A stretch of 64,000 nucleotides of DNA from Nocardioides sp. (GTDB taxonomy: Bacteria > Actinomycetota > Actinomycetes > Propionibacteriales > Nocardioidaceae): NCBI GenBank assembly GCA_037045645.1, contig JBAOIH010000010.1, forward strand, positions 173,154 to 237,153, in the 5' to 3' direction. Shown piece after piece: positions 33,932 to 42,396 of the stretch. The stretch's first letter is position 1. The number at the start of each line of letters is the position of its first letter. Below the pieces are notes generated by a model. That model made no database searches. It was not told where the DNA came from and was given only the letters and a program-made list of their open reading frames with translations. A program made the position numbers and the translations under genes.

Positions 33932-34585
33932 TCAGGTCGACTGACCAGCTGACTCTGCAGCCCGCGCCTCTGGTCTGACCGGGGGCGCGGGCCTGCGTAC
34001 GACTCCGGCAATCAGGTCCAAGGCAGACTCGACCTCATCACGCCACGGTCGCGTGGTCGCCAGATCCATCCGCATCCGCACCAGGTAGGGATGCGAACGC
34101 TGGGTACGGAATCCGGTCGCTCCCAAGAACACCGCAGGCAGTACACATCCCGTAGCCGGCCCGGCTTGGACGCCGAAGGCCTCCACCGCGCGTACGTCTC
34201 CTCGCTTCACCAGATCGCGCGCCATCGCCTGCACCAACATCCGTCCCACCCCGTGACGGCGCCGATCAGGTGCCACCCAGGCGGCGCCCATCACCACTGC
34301 ATCGGGTGAGGCCGGCGCGCTGGGAAGCGCCGCGATGCCGGGCAGGAGCGAGCCGGGGGCATAGACCATCAGGCCACGGACCTCGTCGCCCAACAGCGCG
34401 ACCTGCCCACAGCCGCCCCATTCTGACTCCACGCGGCGCAGCCAGGCCTGCTTCGCCACGAGTCGGTCTTCCGTGTCGATGCGCTCGCGCTCCACCGGCG
34501 CGTACTCCCAGAACAGACAGCCGGCGACCTCGGGCGGCAACGTCGCCAGACGATCACCCGTCAGCGGGACGATCTTGCGTGACAT
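33932..34585 (-). CDS. GNAT family N-acetyltransferase
   Basis: A 217-residue protein. The acetyl-CoA binding motif is VAPDRRRHGVGRMLVQAMARDLVKRG, preceded by the beta strands VVMGAAWV and followed by GATGFR. The start M at 34585 (MSRKIVP) is preferred: AGGAGGTG lies about 13 nt upstream, while the ATG at 34612 lacks an RBS. It is transcribed toward trxA and divergently from the aminotransferase. Acceptor unknown. Confidence 0.82.
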   Translation of the reverse strand: MSRKIVPLTGDRLATLPPEVAGCLFWEYAPVERERIDTEDRLVAKQAWLRRVESEWGGCGQVALLGDEVRGLMVYAPGSLLPGIAALPSAPASPDAVVMGAAWVAPDRRRHGVGRMLVQAMARDLVKRGDVRAVEAFGVQAGPATGCVLPAVFLGATGFRTQRSHPYLVRMRMDLATTRPWRDEVESALDLIAGVVRRPAPPVRPEARAAESAGQST

Positions 34586-34629
34586 CCCCTCGCGGCACCT
34601 CCTCTCGGTCATGCTGACACAATCTCGGT

Positions 34630-35844
34630 GTGCGCCGGATCCGACAGAGCCAGAAACTTCGCGACGTGCGCTATGACGTACGCGGTCCCATCCTGGTCGA
34701 AGCCCAGCGCCTGGAGGCGGAGGGCCACAAGATCCTCAAGCTCAACATCGGCAACACCGCGCCGTTCGGGTTCCGCGCACCGGAGGCGATCGTGGCCGAC
34801 ATCGTGCATAACCTGCCCGAGGCGCAGGGCTACAGCGACTCGCGTGGCATCTACTCCGCGCGGACGGCGGTCGCGCAGTACTACCAGTCACACGGACTGA
34901 CCGACACCAGCGTCGAGGACGTGTTCATCGGCAACGGCGTCTCCGAGTTGATCTCGATGGTGCTCCAAGCCTTCCTCGACGACGGCAACGAGGTGCTGAT
35001 CCCGGCCCCGGACTACCCACTGTGGACCGGAGCGGTGTCGCTGTCGGGGGGGACGCCGGTGCACTACCGCTGCGACGAGGCGAACGACTGGATGCCGGAT
35101 CTGGCCGACGTGGAAGCCAAGATCAACGAGAACACCCAGGCGTTGGTGATCATCAACCCGAACAACCCCACCGGTGCGGTCTACAGCCCCGAGACGTTGC
35201 GCGGCTTGATCGACATCGCGCGGCGCCACGAGTTGGTGGTGATGGCGGACGAGATCTACGAGAAGATCCTGTTCGACGACGCGGTGCACCACCACGCGGC
35301 GAGCTTCGCCGGTGACGACGTGTTGTGTCTGACGTTCTCCGGGCTCTCGAAGGCCTACCGTGTCTGCGGCTACCGGGCCGGATGGGTGATGATCTCGGGC
35401 CCCAAGGAGATCGCCACCGACTTCCTTGAGGGGCTCACGCTGATCGCCAACATGCGCATGTGCGCCAACGTGCCCGCCCAGCACGCCATCCAGACGGCGC
35501 TGGGGGGGTACCAGTCGATCGAGGAGCTGATCGGCCCGGACGGCCGCTTCTATGAGCAGGCAATGCTCGCGGACCGACTGCTGAACGAGATCCCGGGGGT
35601 GAGCAACGTAAAGCCGTCCGGGGCGTTGTACTGCTTCCCGCGCCTGGACCCGGAGATCTATCGCATCGAGGATGACGAACAGTTCGTGATCGACTTGCTG
35701 CGCTCGAAGAAGATCCTGGTTACGCACGGCACCGGCTTCAACTGGTTCGAACCCGATCACTTCCGCCTGGTAACCCTGCCCGACGCGGACGTACTGACCG
35801 AAGCGATCGGCCGGATCGCTGACTTCTTGGCGACAAGACGATAA
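34630..35844 (+). CDS. PLP-dependent aminotransferase, AlaA/AspC type
   Basis: A 404-residue class I aminotransferase. Motifs include LNIGNTAPFGFRAPE, QGYSDSRGIYSART, VIINPNNPTGAVYS, VMADEIYEKILFDD and FSGLSKAYRVCGYRAGW (PLP Lys). Closest by motif to E. coli AlaA and mycobacterial AspC, which transfer amino groups between glutamate, alanine or aspartate and 2-oxo acids. The start is GTG 34630 with no clear RBS. It is followed after 9 bp by plsC. Confidence 0.9.
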   Translation: MRRIRQSQKLRDVRYDVRGPILVEAQRLEAEGHKILKLNIGNTAPFGFRAPEAIVADIVHNLPEAQGYSDSRGIYSARTAVAQYYQSHGLTDTSVEDVFIGNGVSELISMVLQAFLDDGNEVLIPAPDYPLWTGAVSLSGGTPVHYRCDEANDWMPDLADVEAKINENTQALVIINPNNPTGAVYSPETLRGLIDIARRHELVVMADEIYEKILFDDAVHHHAASFAGDDVLCLTFSGLSKAYRVCGYRAGWVMISGPKEIATDFLEGLTLIANMRMCANVPAQHAIQTALGGYQSIEELIGPDGRFYEQAMLADRLLNEIPGVSNVKPSGALYCFPRLDPEIYRIEDDEQFVIDLLRSKKILVTHGTGFNWFEPDHFRLVTLPDADVLTEAIGRIADFLATRR

Positions 35845-35853
35845 GGCGAAGAC

Positions 35854-36609
35854 ATGCGTGACGTGACCTATCCCCCCATCATCGCGGCGTGCAAGGGCGC
35901 CTTCCGCGCGCTCGGGCAGACCTTCCAGATGACCGGCACGGAGTACATCCCGCGTACGGGTGGCTTCCTGCTCGCGGTGAACCACATCTCCTATGTCGAC
36001 TTCATCTACTCCGGCCTCGCCGCCCAGCCGGCCAAGCGCAAGGTGCGTTTCATGGCCAAGCGCGAGATCTTCGATCACAAGATCGCGGGGCCGTTGATGC
36101 GCTCGATGCACCACATCTCGGTCGACCGCGCCTCTGGCGACGCGTCCTTGCAGGTGGCGTTGGAGTATCTGCGTGCCGGCCAGGGTGTCGGCATCTTCCC
36201 CGAGGCCACGATCTCGCGGGCGATGGAGCTCAAAGAGTTCAAGACCGGGGCCGTACGCATTGCCGCCCAGGCCGAGGTCCCTGTCATTCCGGTGGTCTTG
36301 TGGGGCACCCAGCGGCTTGTGACCAAGGATCACCCCAGAGACTTGTCCCGCGGCAAGGCGATCACCATCTCGGTCGGCGAACCCCATCGTCCGACGGGTG
36401 CGGATCCCCTCGCCGAGACCGCTGCGCTGAAGGCCTCCATGTCGCAACTGCTCGACCATGCGATCCGGACCTATCCCCAGCACCAGCCCGGCGCATGGTG
36501 GGTGCCGGCGTCCTACGGCGGCAGCGCCCCGACCCTCGCGCAAGCCAAGGTGCTCGAAGAAGCAGAGAAGGCCCGCCGCGCCGCCCGCAAGGCGGCCCGC
36601 GCCAAATAG
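35854..36609 (+). CDS. plsC: 1-acyl-sn-glycerol-3-phosphate acyltransferase
   Basis: A 251-residue PlsC family enzyme. It has the catalytic motif NHISYVD (HX4D), the KREIFDHKIAGPLMRSM region, the glycerol-phosphate site FPEATIS and PVIPVVLWGTQRLV. It esterifies lysophosphatidate to phosphatidate at the membrane. The C-terminus is an Ala/Lys/Arg-rich helix. It is 9 bp after the aminotransferase gene and is followed by three palindromic repeats. Confidence 0.92.
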   Translation: MRDVTYPPIIAACKGAFRALGQTFQMTGTEYIPRTGGFLLAVNHISYVDFIYSGLAAQPAKRKVRFMAKREIFDHKIAGPLMRSMHHISVDRASGDASLQVALEYLRAGQGVGIFPEATISRAMELKEFKTGAVRIAAQAEVPVIPVVLWGTQRLVTKDHPRDLSRGKAITISVGEPHRPTGADPLAETAALKASMSQLLDHAIRTYPQHQPGAWWVPASYGGSAPTLAQAKVLEEAEKARRAARKAARAK

Positions 36610-36619
36610 CAGAGCCCCC

Positions 36620-36769
36620 GGTGGTTGAGGAGCGAACACAGCTCGCGTCTCGAAACCACACCCACCGGTACGAGCGACCCACCGGTGGTTGAGGAGCGAG
36701 CAAAGCTCGCGTCTCGAAACCACACCCACCGGTGGTTGAGGAGCGAGCAAAGCTCGCGTCTCGAAACCA
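36620..36769. repeat. Three palindromic repeats between plsC and parB
   Basis: Copies at 36620-36659, 36683-36722 and 36730-36769 read GGTGGTTGAGGAGCGA, then a short Ala/Ser-coding loop (ACACAGCTCG or GCAAAGCTCG), then CGTCTCGAAACCA. The two last copies are identical. They lie between converging genes and may serve as hairpins at the 3' ends of plsC and parB transcripts. Confidence 0.9.
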
Positions 36770-36800
36770 TATATCCCTATGTCGACATATCTATAAACCG

Positions 36801-37814
36801 CTAGATCACCCGATCGGTGCGGTTCCTCGGGTCCATGATGTCGATGATCCGTCGCAGATCCTCCAGCGTCGCGAAGTCGACGGTGATCTTGCCGCGAGTC
36901 TTGCCCAGGTCGATCTTGACCCGGGTCTCCAGCCGGTCGGACAACCTTTCGGACAACTCCTCCAGCCCCGGGGCGAAAGGCTTGTGCCGTGCCGGACGCC
37001 GCTTGCGTTCCCCGGCGCCACCGAGGGACACGATCTCCTCCAGAGCGCGGACACTGATGCCCTCGGCAACCACACGCTGGGCCAGGTGGTCTTGTGCCGA
37101 CGAATCCTCCACACCCAGCAGCGCCCGGGCATGACCCGCGCTCAGCACCCCGGCCGCTACCCGACGCTGCACTGCAGGCGACAACTTCAGCAGCCGCAAG
37201 GTGTTGCTGATCTGTGGCCGCGAACGCCCGATGCGTTGGGAGAGTTCTTCATGGGTGCAGCCAAAGTCCTCGAGCAACTGGCCGTACGCGGCAGCTTCTT
37301 CCAGCGGATTGAGTTGTGACCGGTGCAGGTTCTCCAACAACGCATCCCGCAGCAGGTCGTCGTCGCCGGTCTCCCGGACGATCGCCGGGATCGTGTCGAG
37401 GCCCGCAGCCTGGGTGGCACGCCAACGGCGTTCACCCATGATCAACTCATAAGCCCCCTCACCCGCGGGCCTGACGACCACAGGCTGAAGCAGTCCGACT
37501 TCGGTGATGGAGTGCACGAGTTCGGCCATCGCCTCCTCGTCGAACACCTCACGAGGCTGGCGCGGGTTCGGCGTGATCGTCGCCACCGGGAGCTCGGCGA
37601 AGTACGCACCAGCCGCAGTGACTGGGGGAGCCGCGGCAGTGCCCGGTTGAGAAGTTCCGACGGTCGGTGCAGGCGGTGTTGTCGACCCGGTCGCGGACTC
37701 TCGCGCGGCTTGCGAAGACCCGGGAGTCGCGTCGGGAGCACTCGGCCCGGTCGGGATCAGTGAACCCAGACCGCGTCCGAGACCTCGACGAACCGGACGG
37801 CTTGCATCACTCAT
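36801..37814 (-). CDS. parB: Chromosome-partitioning protein ParB
   Basis: A 337-residue ParB: N-terminal RRGLGRGLGSLIP (ParA-interacting region), a Pro/Ala/Thr-rich linker, NPRQPREVFDEEAMAEL, the CTP-binding motifs GERRWRA and ENLHRSQLNPLEEA, and a helix-turn-helix (IGRSRPQISNTLRLLKL). It binds parS sites (two seen at 38806 and 39597) and spreads as a CTP-dependent clamp. Its start overlaps parA by 8 bp, so the two are translationally coupled. It ends at the repeat cluster 36620-36769. Confidence 0.96.
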   Translation of the reverse strand: MSDASRPVRRGLGRGLGSLIPTGPSAPDATPGSSQAARESATGSTTPPAPTVGTSQPGTAAAPPVTAAGAYFAELPVATITPNPRQPREVFDEEAMAELVHSITEVGLLQPVVVRPAGEGAYELIMGERRWRATQAAGLDTIPAIVRETGDDDLLRDALLENLHRSQLNPLEEAAAYGQLLEDFGCTHEELSQRIGRSRPQISNTLRLLKLSPAVQRRVAAGVLSAGHARALLGVEDSSAQDHLAQRVVAEGISVRALEEIVSLGGAGERKRRPARHKPFAPGLEELSERLSDRLETRVKIDLGKTRGKITVDFATLEDLRRIIDIMDPRNRTDRVI

Positions 37815-38823
37815 GGGGCACTCCTCTAGAAACGATCTCGCGCGCGGCCTCCAGATAGCTCAGCGCGCCCGGTGATGTGGGGTCGTAGGTGAGCACCGTT
37901 TGACCGTACGACGGGGCTTCGGACACGCGTACCGAACGCGGAATCGCGGTCTTGAGGACCTGGCCACCGAAGTGCTCGCGGACCTCCTGCGCCACGCCGG
38001 CCGCAAGGCGGGTCCGTGCGTCGAACATGGTGATCAGGATCGTGGAGACGATCAGGCGCGGGTTGAGGTGCTGCTTGACCAGGTCGACCGTCTCCAGGAG
38101 CTGACCCAGGCCTTCGAGGGCGTAGTACTCCGCCTGGATCGGAATCAGCATCTCGGCGCCCGCCACCAGCGCGTTGAGGGTCAACAACCCCAGAGAGGGG
38201 GGACAGTCCACGATCACGAAGTCGAAGCGGTCGTCACCGGCATCTGCCGCCGATCCGACGCGGGGATCCGCGAAAATCGCCTTGTGCAGCCGGTTCTCCC
38301 GCGCCACGACGCTGACGAGCTCGATCTCAGCTCCGGCTAGATCGATGGTCGCGGGCACCACGCGCACGTTCGGCAGATCGGGTGCCTGGGCGAGCACCTC
38401 GGCGAGCGGTGACCCGCCGACCACCAGGTCATAGGTGGACGGTACGCCGCGACGGTGCTCGACCCCCAGCGCGGTGGAGGCATTGCCCTGCGGGTCCAGG
38501 TCGACGACCAACACGCGCATTCCGAGCTGGCCCAGCGCGGCAGCAATGTTCACCGACGTGGTCGTCTTGCCGACCCCGCCCTTCTGATTGGCGACAACAA
38601 AGACGCGGGTGCGCTCAGGTCTGCGCACAGGGGGAGCCGAGGCGAGACTCGTACGCGCGCGCAGATTGTCCGCGACCTCTTGCGCGAGGGGTGTTTCGTC
38701 CTGGGGACCGAGCAACGCAGAATCGTCGGCCAACTCGGCCGCCGTGCGTACGACGAATCCAGGGGCCCTTGTGGGCGCTGCCGAACTCGTGGTGTCTGGT
38801 GGCGTTGTTTCACGTGAAACCAC
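37807..38823 (-). CDS. parA: Chromosome-partitioning ATPase ParA
   Basis: A 338-residue ParA/Soj protein with the deviant Walker A motif NQKGGVGKTTTSVN, DLDPQGNAST and DFVIVDCPPSLGLLT. The N-terminal 70 residues are a low-complexity extension before RVFVVANQKGG. The start is taken as GTG 38823, which overlaps a parS site (38806-38821), so ParB binding could affect parA expression. Translation may begin later. parB follows with an 8-bp overlap. Confidence 0.95.
   Translation of the reverse strand: MVSRETTPPDTTSSAAPTRAPGFVVRTAAELADDSALLGPQDETPLAQEVADNLRARTSLASAPPVRRPERTRVFVVANQKGGVGKTTTSVNIAAALGQLGMRVLVVDLDPQGNASTALGVEHRRGVPSTYDLVVGGSPLAEVLAQAPDLPNVRVVPATIDLAGAEIELVSVVARENRLHKAIFADPRVGSAADAGDDRFDFVIVDCPPSLGLLTLNALVAGAEMLIPIQAEYYALEGLGQLLETVDLVKQHLNPRLIVSTILITMFDARTRLAAGVAQEVREHFGGQVLKTAIPRSVRVSEAPSYGQTVLTYDPTSPGALSYLEAAREIVSRGVPHE
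38806..38821. other. parS site at the parA start
   Basis: TGTTTCACGTGAAACC contains the 14-bp core GTTTCACGTGAAAC of the universal parS consensus; only the last base differs from TGTTTCACGTGAAACA. It overlaps the first codons of parA. Confidence 0.92.
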
Positions 38824-38847
38824 GTTGAGTACCTAATCCGTTCCCTT

Positions 38848-38912
38848 GTGGATGAACGACCTAATTCTGTGGATAAATGACCCTCTTTACGCCTGGCGCG
38901 GCCGGTGGATAA
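38848..38912. other. Three DnaA-box-like sites between parA and rsmG
   Basis: TGTGGATGA (38848-38856), TGTGGATAA (38869-38877, perfect complement of TTATCCACA) and GGTGGATAA (38904-38912) in one orientation within 65 bp of an AT-richer spacer. A DnaA binding cluster outside the dnaA flanks; role (origin, titration or parA control) is unknown. Confidence 0.6.
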
Positions 38913-38927
38913 CTTCGACGCGTCAGC

Positions 38928-39587
38928 CTAGACGGGAGTGCCGACACGTCCCTTTCCGGTACGCCGTACTTCGAGGAGCGTGGTCGGGGGATCCAGAACA
39001 TCTGCACCCACCGTGAAGATGCGCGGCTCGCCGCAGCCGAACTTCCGCAGCACTTTGGTGGCCGCGCTGATTTCGTCCCCCACCTTGGAACCCTTCATCG
39101 CCAGCATCGCACCTTGGAGCCCCACCAGCGGCATCGACCACCGCAGCAGTCGGTCCAATGGCGCGAGCGCTCGCGAGGTGACGACGTCGAACGTACGACC
39201 TGAGGGCAACTCCTCGGCGCGGCCTCGCACGACCTCCACGTGGGTCAACGCCAGATCGGCGACGACCTCGTTCAGGAAGTGCACTCTTCGCTCAAGTGGT
39301 TCGACCAGGGTGAGGTGAAGGTCAGGCCGTACGATCGCCAGCACGAGGCCGGGCAGGCCGGCCCCCGAACCGAGATCCGCTACTCGCGCCTCCCGGGGGA
39401 GCGCCTCCTGCACCACGGCGCAGTTGAGCAGGTGCCGCTCCCAGAGCCGGGGCACCTCTCGCGGCCCGATCAGTCCGCGTACGGTGCCAGCGTCTGCCAG
39501 CCAGCTGGCGAAGTGTTCGGCCAACTCCAGGCGAGCCCCGAAGACCGCCTGCGCCGAGTCGGGCGGTGGGGGCGCGAGTTCGTTCAC
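38928..39587 (-). CDS. rsmG: 16S rRNA m7G527 methyltransferase RsmG (GidB)
   Basis: A 219-residue SAM-dependent methyltransferase. Motifs: LWERHLLNCAVVQE, SAM site VADLGSGAGLPGLVLAI, VEPLERRVHFLNEVV, and VTSRALAPLDRLLRW. It methylates G527 of 16S rRNA; loss gives low-level streptomycin resistance. Position between jag and parA is standard. A parS site lies just upstream of its start. Confidence 0.95.
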   Translation of the reverse strand: MNELAPPPPDSAQAVFGARLELAEHFASWLADAGTVRGLIGPREVPRLWERHLLNCAVVQEALPREARVADLGSGAGLPGLVLAIVRPDLHLTLVEPLERRVHFLNEVVADLALTHVEVVRGRAEELPSGRTFDVVTSRALAPLDRLLRWSMPLVGLQGAMLAMKGSKVGDEISAATKVLRKFGCGEPRIFTVGADVLDPPTTLLEVRRTGKGRVGTPV

Positions 39588-39596
39588 GACGGCTCA

Positions 39597-39612
39597 CGTT
39601 TCACGTGAAACC
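39597..39612. other. parS site between jag and rsmG
   Basis: CGTTTCACGTGAAACC carries the same 14-bp core GTTTCACGTGAAAC (39598-39611) as the site at 38806, about 0.8 kb away. The two sites bracket rsmG. Confidence 0.9.
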
Positions 39613-39617
39613 ACGCC

Positions 39618-40139
39618 TCAGGATGCAGAGATCACGATGTAGCGCCGCGGCTCGACGCCCTCAGACTCGGAGACCAGCCCGGAGGCCGTCACCACGTCGT
39701 GTACGACCTTGCGTTCGAACGACGTCATCGGGGCAAGTGACACCGCCTCGCCCGAGTCGCGCACCTGGGCGATCTTGTCCTGGGCGAGTTGTTCCAGGTC
39801 GGCGCGCCGCTGCGCGCGATGACCCGAGATGTCCAGCATCAGACGCGAGCGCTCACCGGTCTCGCGGTAGACGGCCAGTCGGGTGAGTTCCTGCAGGGCA
39901 TCGAGCACCTCGCCATTGCGACCCACCAGTTGCTGTAGGTCCGCACCGACGATCGACACCGCGGCACGGTCGCCCTCGACATCCATGTCCAAGTCACCGT
40001 CGAGATCGGCGATATCCAGCAACTCCTCGAGGTAGTCCGCAGCGATCTCGCCATCGTTCTCCAGACGCTGGGTCCGCGAGGGTCGCTCGGACTCCTCCAC
40101 GACTGCTTCGTTCTCCACGGTCTCGTCGTGCTCGCTCAT
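39618..40139 (-). CDS. jag: Jag/KhpB-like RNA-binding protein (KH and R3H domains)
   Basis: A 173-residue protein. After an acidic N-terminus it has a KH domain with VGRNGEVLDALQELTRLAVY, then an R3H domain with HRAQRRADLEQLA, SFERKVVHDVV and GVEPRRYIVI. It is homologous to KhpB, which binds RNA with KhpA and affects cell division in Gram-positives. AGGAG precedes ATG 40139; the longer frame to 40253 enters the yidC gene and is not used. It follows yidC by 25 bp in the rpmH-rnpA-yidD-yidC-jag-rsmG series. Confidence 0.93.
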   Translation of the reverse strand: MSEHDETVENEAVVEESERPSRTQRLENDGEIAADYLEELLDIADLDGDLDMDVEGDRAAVSIVGADLQQLVGRNGEVLDALQELTRLAVYRETGERSRLMLDISGHRAQRRADLEQLAQDKIAQVRDSGEAVSLAPMTSFERKVVHDVVTASGLVSESEGVEPRRYIVISAS

Positions 40140-40164
40140 GGCTGCTCCTGTCACTGTGCCGGTG

Positions 40165-41142
40165 TCATTGGCCGGGCTTGCCGGTCGACTTGTTCTTGCG
40201 TTGGGAGCGCGTCTGCCGCTTGGGCTGCACGCGCTGGGTGGGGCCGTCCGCATCGCCGCCTGCCTCGCTCTCCGCGGCGGCCTTGGCGGCCTCCAGCGGG
40301 TCCTCGGTCACGTTGCGCCCCTTGGCGCGGTCGCGCTCCTGCTTGGCCTTGAAGGCGGGCGTACCGGGGGCAGGGTTGTTGCGGATGACATAGAACTGCT
40401 GGCCCATCGTCCACAGGTTCGAGGTGGTCCAGTAGATCAGCACACCGATCGGGAACGCGATGCCACCGACGCCGAACACCAGCGGGAGAACATAGAGCAG
40501 CATCTTCTGCTGCTGGGCGTACGGACCGGTAAGCGCGTCGGCCGGCATGTTCTTGCTCATCAGCTGACGCTGGGTCATGAAGGTCGTGGCCGTCATCGCC
40601 AGCACCAAGATGATCGCGGTGATGATGACCGCGACGTTGCCTTCGGCACGCAAGAGCGTGTCCGACAGGGGGATGTGACCGAAGAGCTTGGCCTCGCTGA
40701 AGTTGTGCGCATCCTCCGCCGTCAAGATGCCCTTGGGCTGCTTGTGTGAGGCTCTGTCGATGATCCGGAAAAGAGACAGGAAGATCGGCATCTGCACGAT
40801 CAGCGGCAGACAGGAGGCGAACGGGTTGGTGCCCGTCTCCTTGTAGAGATTCATCGTCTCCTGGGTGAGCTTCTCCCGGTCATGGGCGTACTTCTTCTGA
40901 AGCTCCTTGACCCGCGGCTGCACCAACTGCATGTTCCGGCTGGACTTGATCTGCTTGACGAACAGCGGGATCAGCGCCGTGCGTACGACCAGCGTCAGGC
41001 CGATGATCGAGAGCACCCAGGCGGCTCCACTGTCGGCACCGAAGATCGCGCCGAAGACACGGTGGAAACCGATCAGGACCGCGGAGATCACGTAATACAG
41101 CGGCGTCATGATGAAACTGCCGAGGGTGCCTAGGAATTCCAC
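40165..41142 (-). CDS. yidC: Membrane protein insertase YidC
   Basis: A 325-residue Oxa1/YidC family protein with five membrane segments: YVISAVLIGFHRVFGAIF, WVLSIIGLTLVVRTALIPLF, FASCLPLIVQMPIFLSLFRI, VAVIITAIILVLAMTATTF and a C-terminal pair around YVLPLVFGVGGIAFPIG. The conserved hydrophilic-groove Arg is in VVRTALIPLF. It inserts membrane proteins alone or with Sec. A basic, Lys/Arg-rich C-terminal tail ends the protein. It is 3 bp downstream of yidD. Confidence 0.96.
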   Translation of the reverse strand: MEFLGTLGSFIMTPLYYVISAVLIGFHRVFGAIFGADSGAAWVLSIIGLTLVVRTALIPLFVKQIKSSRNMQLVQPRVKELQKKYAHDREKLTQETMNLYKETGTNPFASCLPLIVQMPIFLSLFRIIDRASHKQPKGILTAEDAHNFSEAKLFGHIPLSDTLLRAEGNVAVIITAIILVLAMTATTFMTQRQLMSKNMPADALTGPYAQQQKMLLYVLPLVFGVGGIAFPIGVLIYWTTSNLWTMGQQFYVIRNNPAPGTPAFKAKQERDRAKGRNVTEDPLEAAKAAAESEAGGDADGPTQRVQPKRQTRSQRKNKSTGKPGQ

Positions 41143-41145
41143 TGA

Positions 41146-41433
41146 TCAGGCTCCTTGTGTCGGGGCTGGTCTCGAACGTCGCGCGTCCGAGCGAGGGGGG
41201 ACGGGGTCATAGCCGCCTGCGGCCCAGGGATGGCAGCGGCCGAGCCGGCGGACAGCGAACCAGGAGCCACGCAGGGCCCCGTGGGTCTGGACTGCCTCCA
41301 GTGCGTACGCCGAGCACGTCGGGTGGTAGCGACACACCTGGCCGTACAGCGGACTGATCACGGCGCGATAGAGCTTGAGGAACCCGATCAGCACCCACGC
41401 CAACGGCGAGCGGAAGCGACGCTCGCCGTTCAT
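41146..41433 (-). CDS. yidD: Membrane protein insertion efficiency factor YidD
   Basis: A 95-residue protein with the family core LKLYRAVISPLYGQVCRYHPTCSAYALEAVQTHG and RLGRCHPWAAGGYDPVP, carrying the conserved Cys residues. The ATG at 41433 overlaps the rnpA stop as ATGA, favouring it over the in-frame GTG at 41442. It aids YidC-dependent membrane insertion. Confidence 0.94.
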   Translation of the reverse strand: MNGERRFRSPLAWVLIGFLKLYRAVISPLYGQVCRYHPTCSAYALEAVQTHGALRGSWFAVRRLGRCHPWAAGGYDPVPPRSDARRSRPAPTQGA

Positions 41434-41765
41434 CCGGCGCACGCTCGGCGCAGGCAGCGGTCCAGATCGTCACCGAGTTGGTCGTACGACGCGCTCGCCG
41501 CCGCGGGCAGGGCACGGACGACCACCTGACTCGTCGCCAGGGCCTCAAGGCGCAAGCGCATCAACTCGCGCAGCCGCCGTTGCACCCGATTGCGGATGAC
41601 GGCGTTGCCCACCGCCTTGCTCACCACGAAGCCGGCACGTGCGGTCGTCTCCGGATCGCCGGCGCAACAGTGCACCACCAGGGTCGCCGAACCGGCACGA
41701 CGCCCGCCACGGACGACGCGCTGGAACTCGTCAGCTGAGGTGAGCCGACTTCTGCGAGTCAGCAC
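41430..41765 (-). CDS. rnpA: Ribonuclease P protein component
   Basis: A 111-residue protein that binds the catalytic RNase P RNA and helps mature tRNA 5' ends. It has the start RSRLTSADEFQRVVRGGRR, the RNR motif in GNAVIRNRVQRRLRELMR and the C-terminal helix DQLGDDLDRCLRRA. It sits between rpmH and yidD, with coupled stop/start to yidD. Confidence 0.95.
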   Translation of the reverse strand: MLTRRSRLTSADEFQRVVRGGRRAGSATLVVHCCAGDPETTARAGFVVSKAVGNAVIRNRVQRRLRELMRLRLEALATSQVVVRALPAAASASYDQLGDDLDRCLRRACAG

Positions 41766-41791
41766 GACTCGGTGGCCGCTGATCTCGTGGA

Positions 41792-41929
41792 TCAGACGGC
41801 GAGGCTCTTGCGGCCCTTACGACGGCGGGCAGCCAGGATGGCGCGGCCGGCGCGGGTGCGCATGCGCAGACGGAAACCGTGCACCTTGTGACGGCGACGG
41901 TTGTTCGGCTGGTACGTACGCTTGCTCAC
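41792..41929 (-). CDS. rpmH: 50S ribosomal protein L34
   Basis: A 45-residue bL34: SKRTYQPNNRRRHKVHGFR, then LRMRTRAGRAILAARRRKGR, almost invariant in actinobacteria. The start is GTG 41929 with GGAG 8 nt upstream; the frame extends to 42049 without conservation. It is the first gene of the minus-strand ribosomal/RNase P/insertase operon running away from dnaA. Confidence 0.96.
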   Translation of the reverse strand: MSKRTYQPNNRRRHKVHGFRLRMRTRAGRAILAARRRKGRKSLAV

Positions 41930-42396
41930 GACGATTACTCCATTGGGGATTGCTGAATGGCTCGGTGTCGCCGGCCTGCGTGACCTGACGAGCGGTGCGG
42001 TGCAATGAGACCGCACAGGCGGACTCGTCGACCCCATGTGGCTGGCCACGTGTCTGGGGAGGGCGACCTAGCAAAGGTACGCGGGCCATATTGCCGGGTC
42101 AAACCCTCGCGACCCGCTCCGGCCGCAACCTGTGGATGACGGGTTGCCGGGACCGCCTGACTGCGGTTACGTTCGTGGCTTCCCAGACCCCGTTCGTGAC
42201 TCTCTTCCCCGGTGCTCAACCCGACGACAAAGAGTCCGTGCCAGATCTGGATCAGCACCCTGACCTGCAGAAACAACGAGCACTTCAACAGATGTAGACG
42301 ATTTTCCGCAGGTCTTTCCACAGCCGTGGACAACCATTCACACCCTGTGGACAAGATTGTGGAGAATTTTTCTTCACATTGGATCGAAGGAAGTTC
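41930..42396. other. rpmH-dnaA intergenic region with DnaA boxes (left part of oriC region)
   Basis: A 467-bp gap with no gene. DnaA-box-like sites cluster toward dnaA: TGTGGATGA 42131, CTTTCCACA near 42314, CGTGGACAA 42325, TGTGGACAA 42346 (complement of TTGTCCACA, the Streptomyces-type box) and TGTGGAGAA 42359. An AT-richer stretch (GAATTTTTCTTCACATTGG) precedes the dnaA start. It likely holds the divergent rpmH and dnaA promoters and DnaA binding sites for autoregulation or origin function. Confidence 0.7.

Noticed and set aside
36620..36769. CRISPR-like array after plsC
   Set aside because: Same dispersed palindromic element; spacers are short, unequal and include the repeat's own flanks.
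42379..42396. TTG 42379 as the dnaA start
   Set aside because: No RBS at a useful distance; GTG 42397 fits the family's N-terminus better, although this is not certain.
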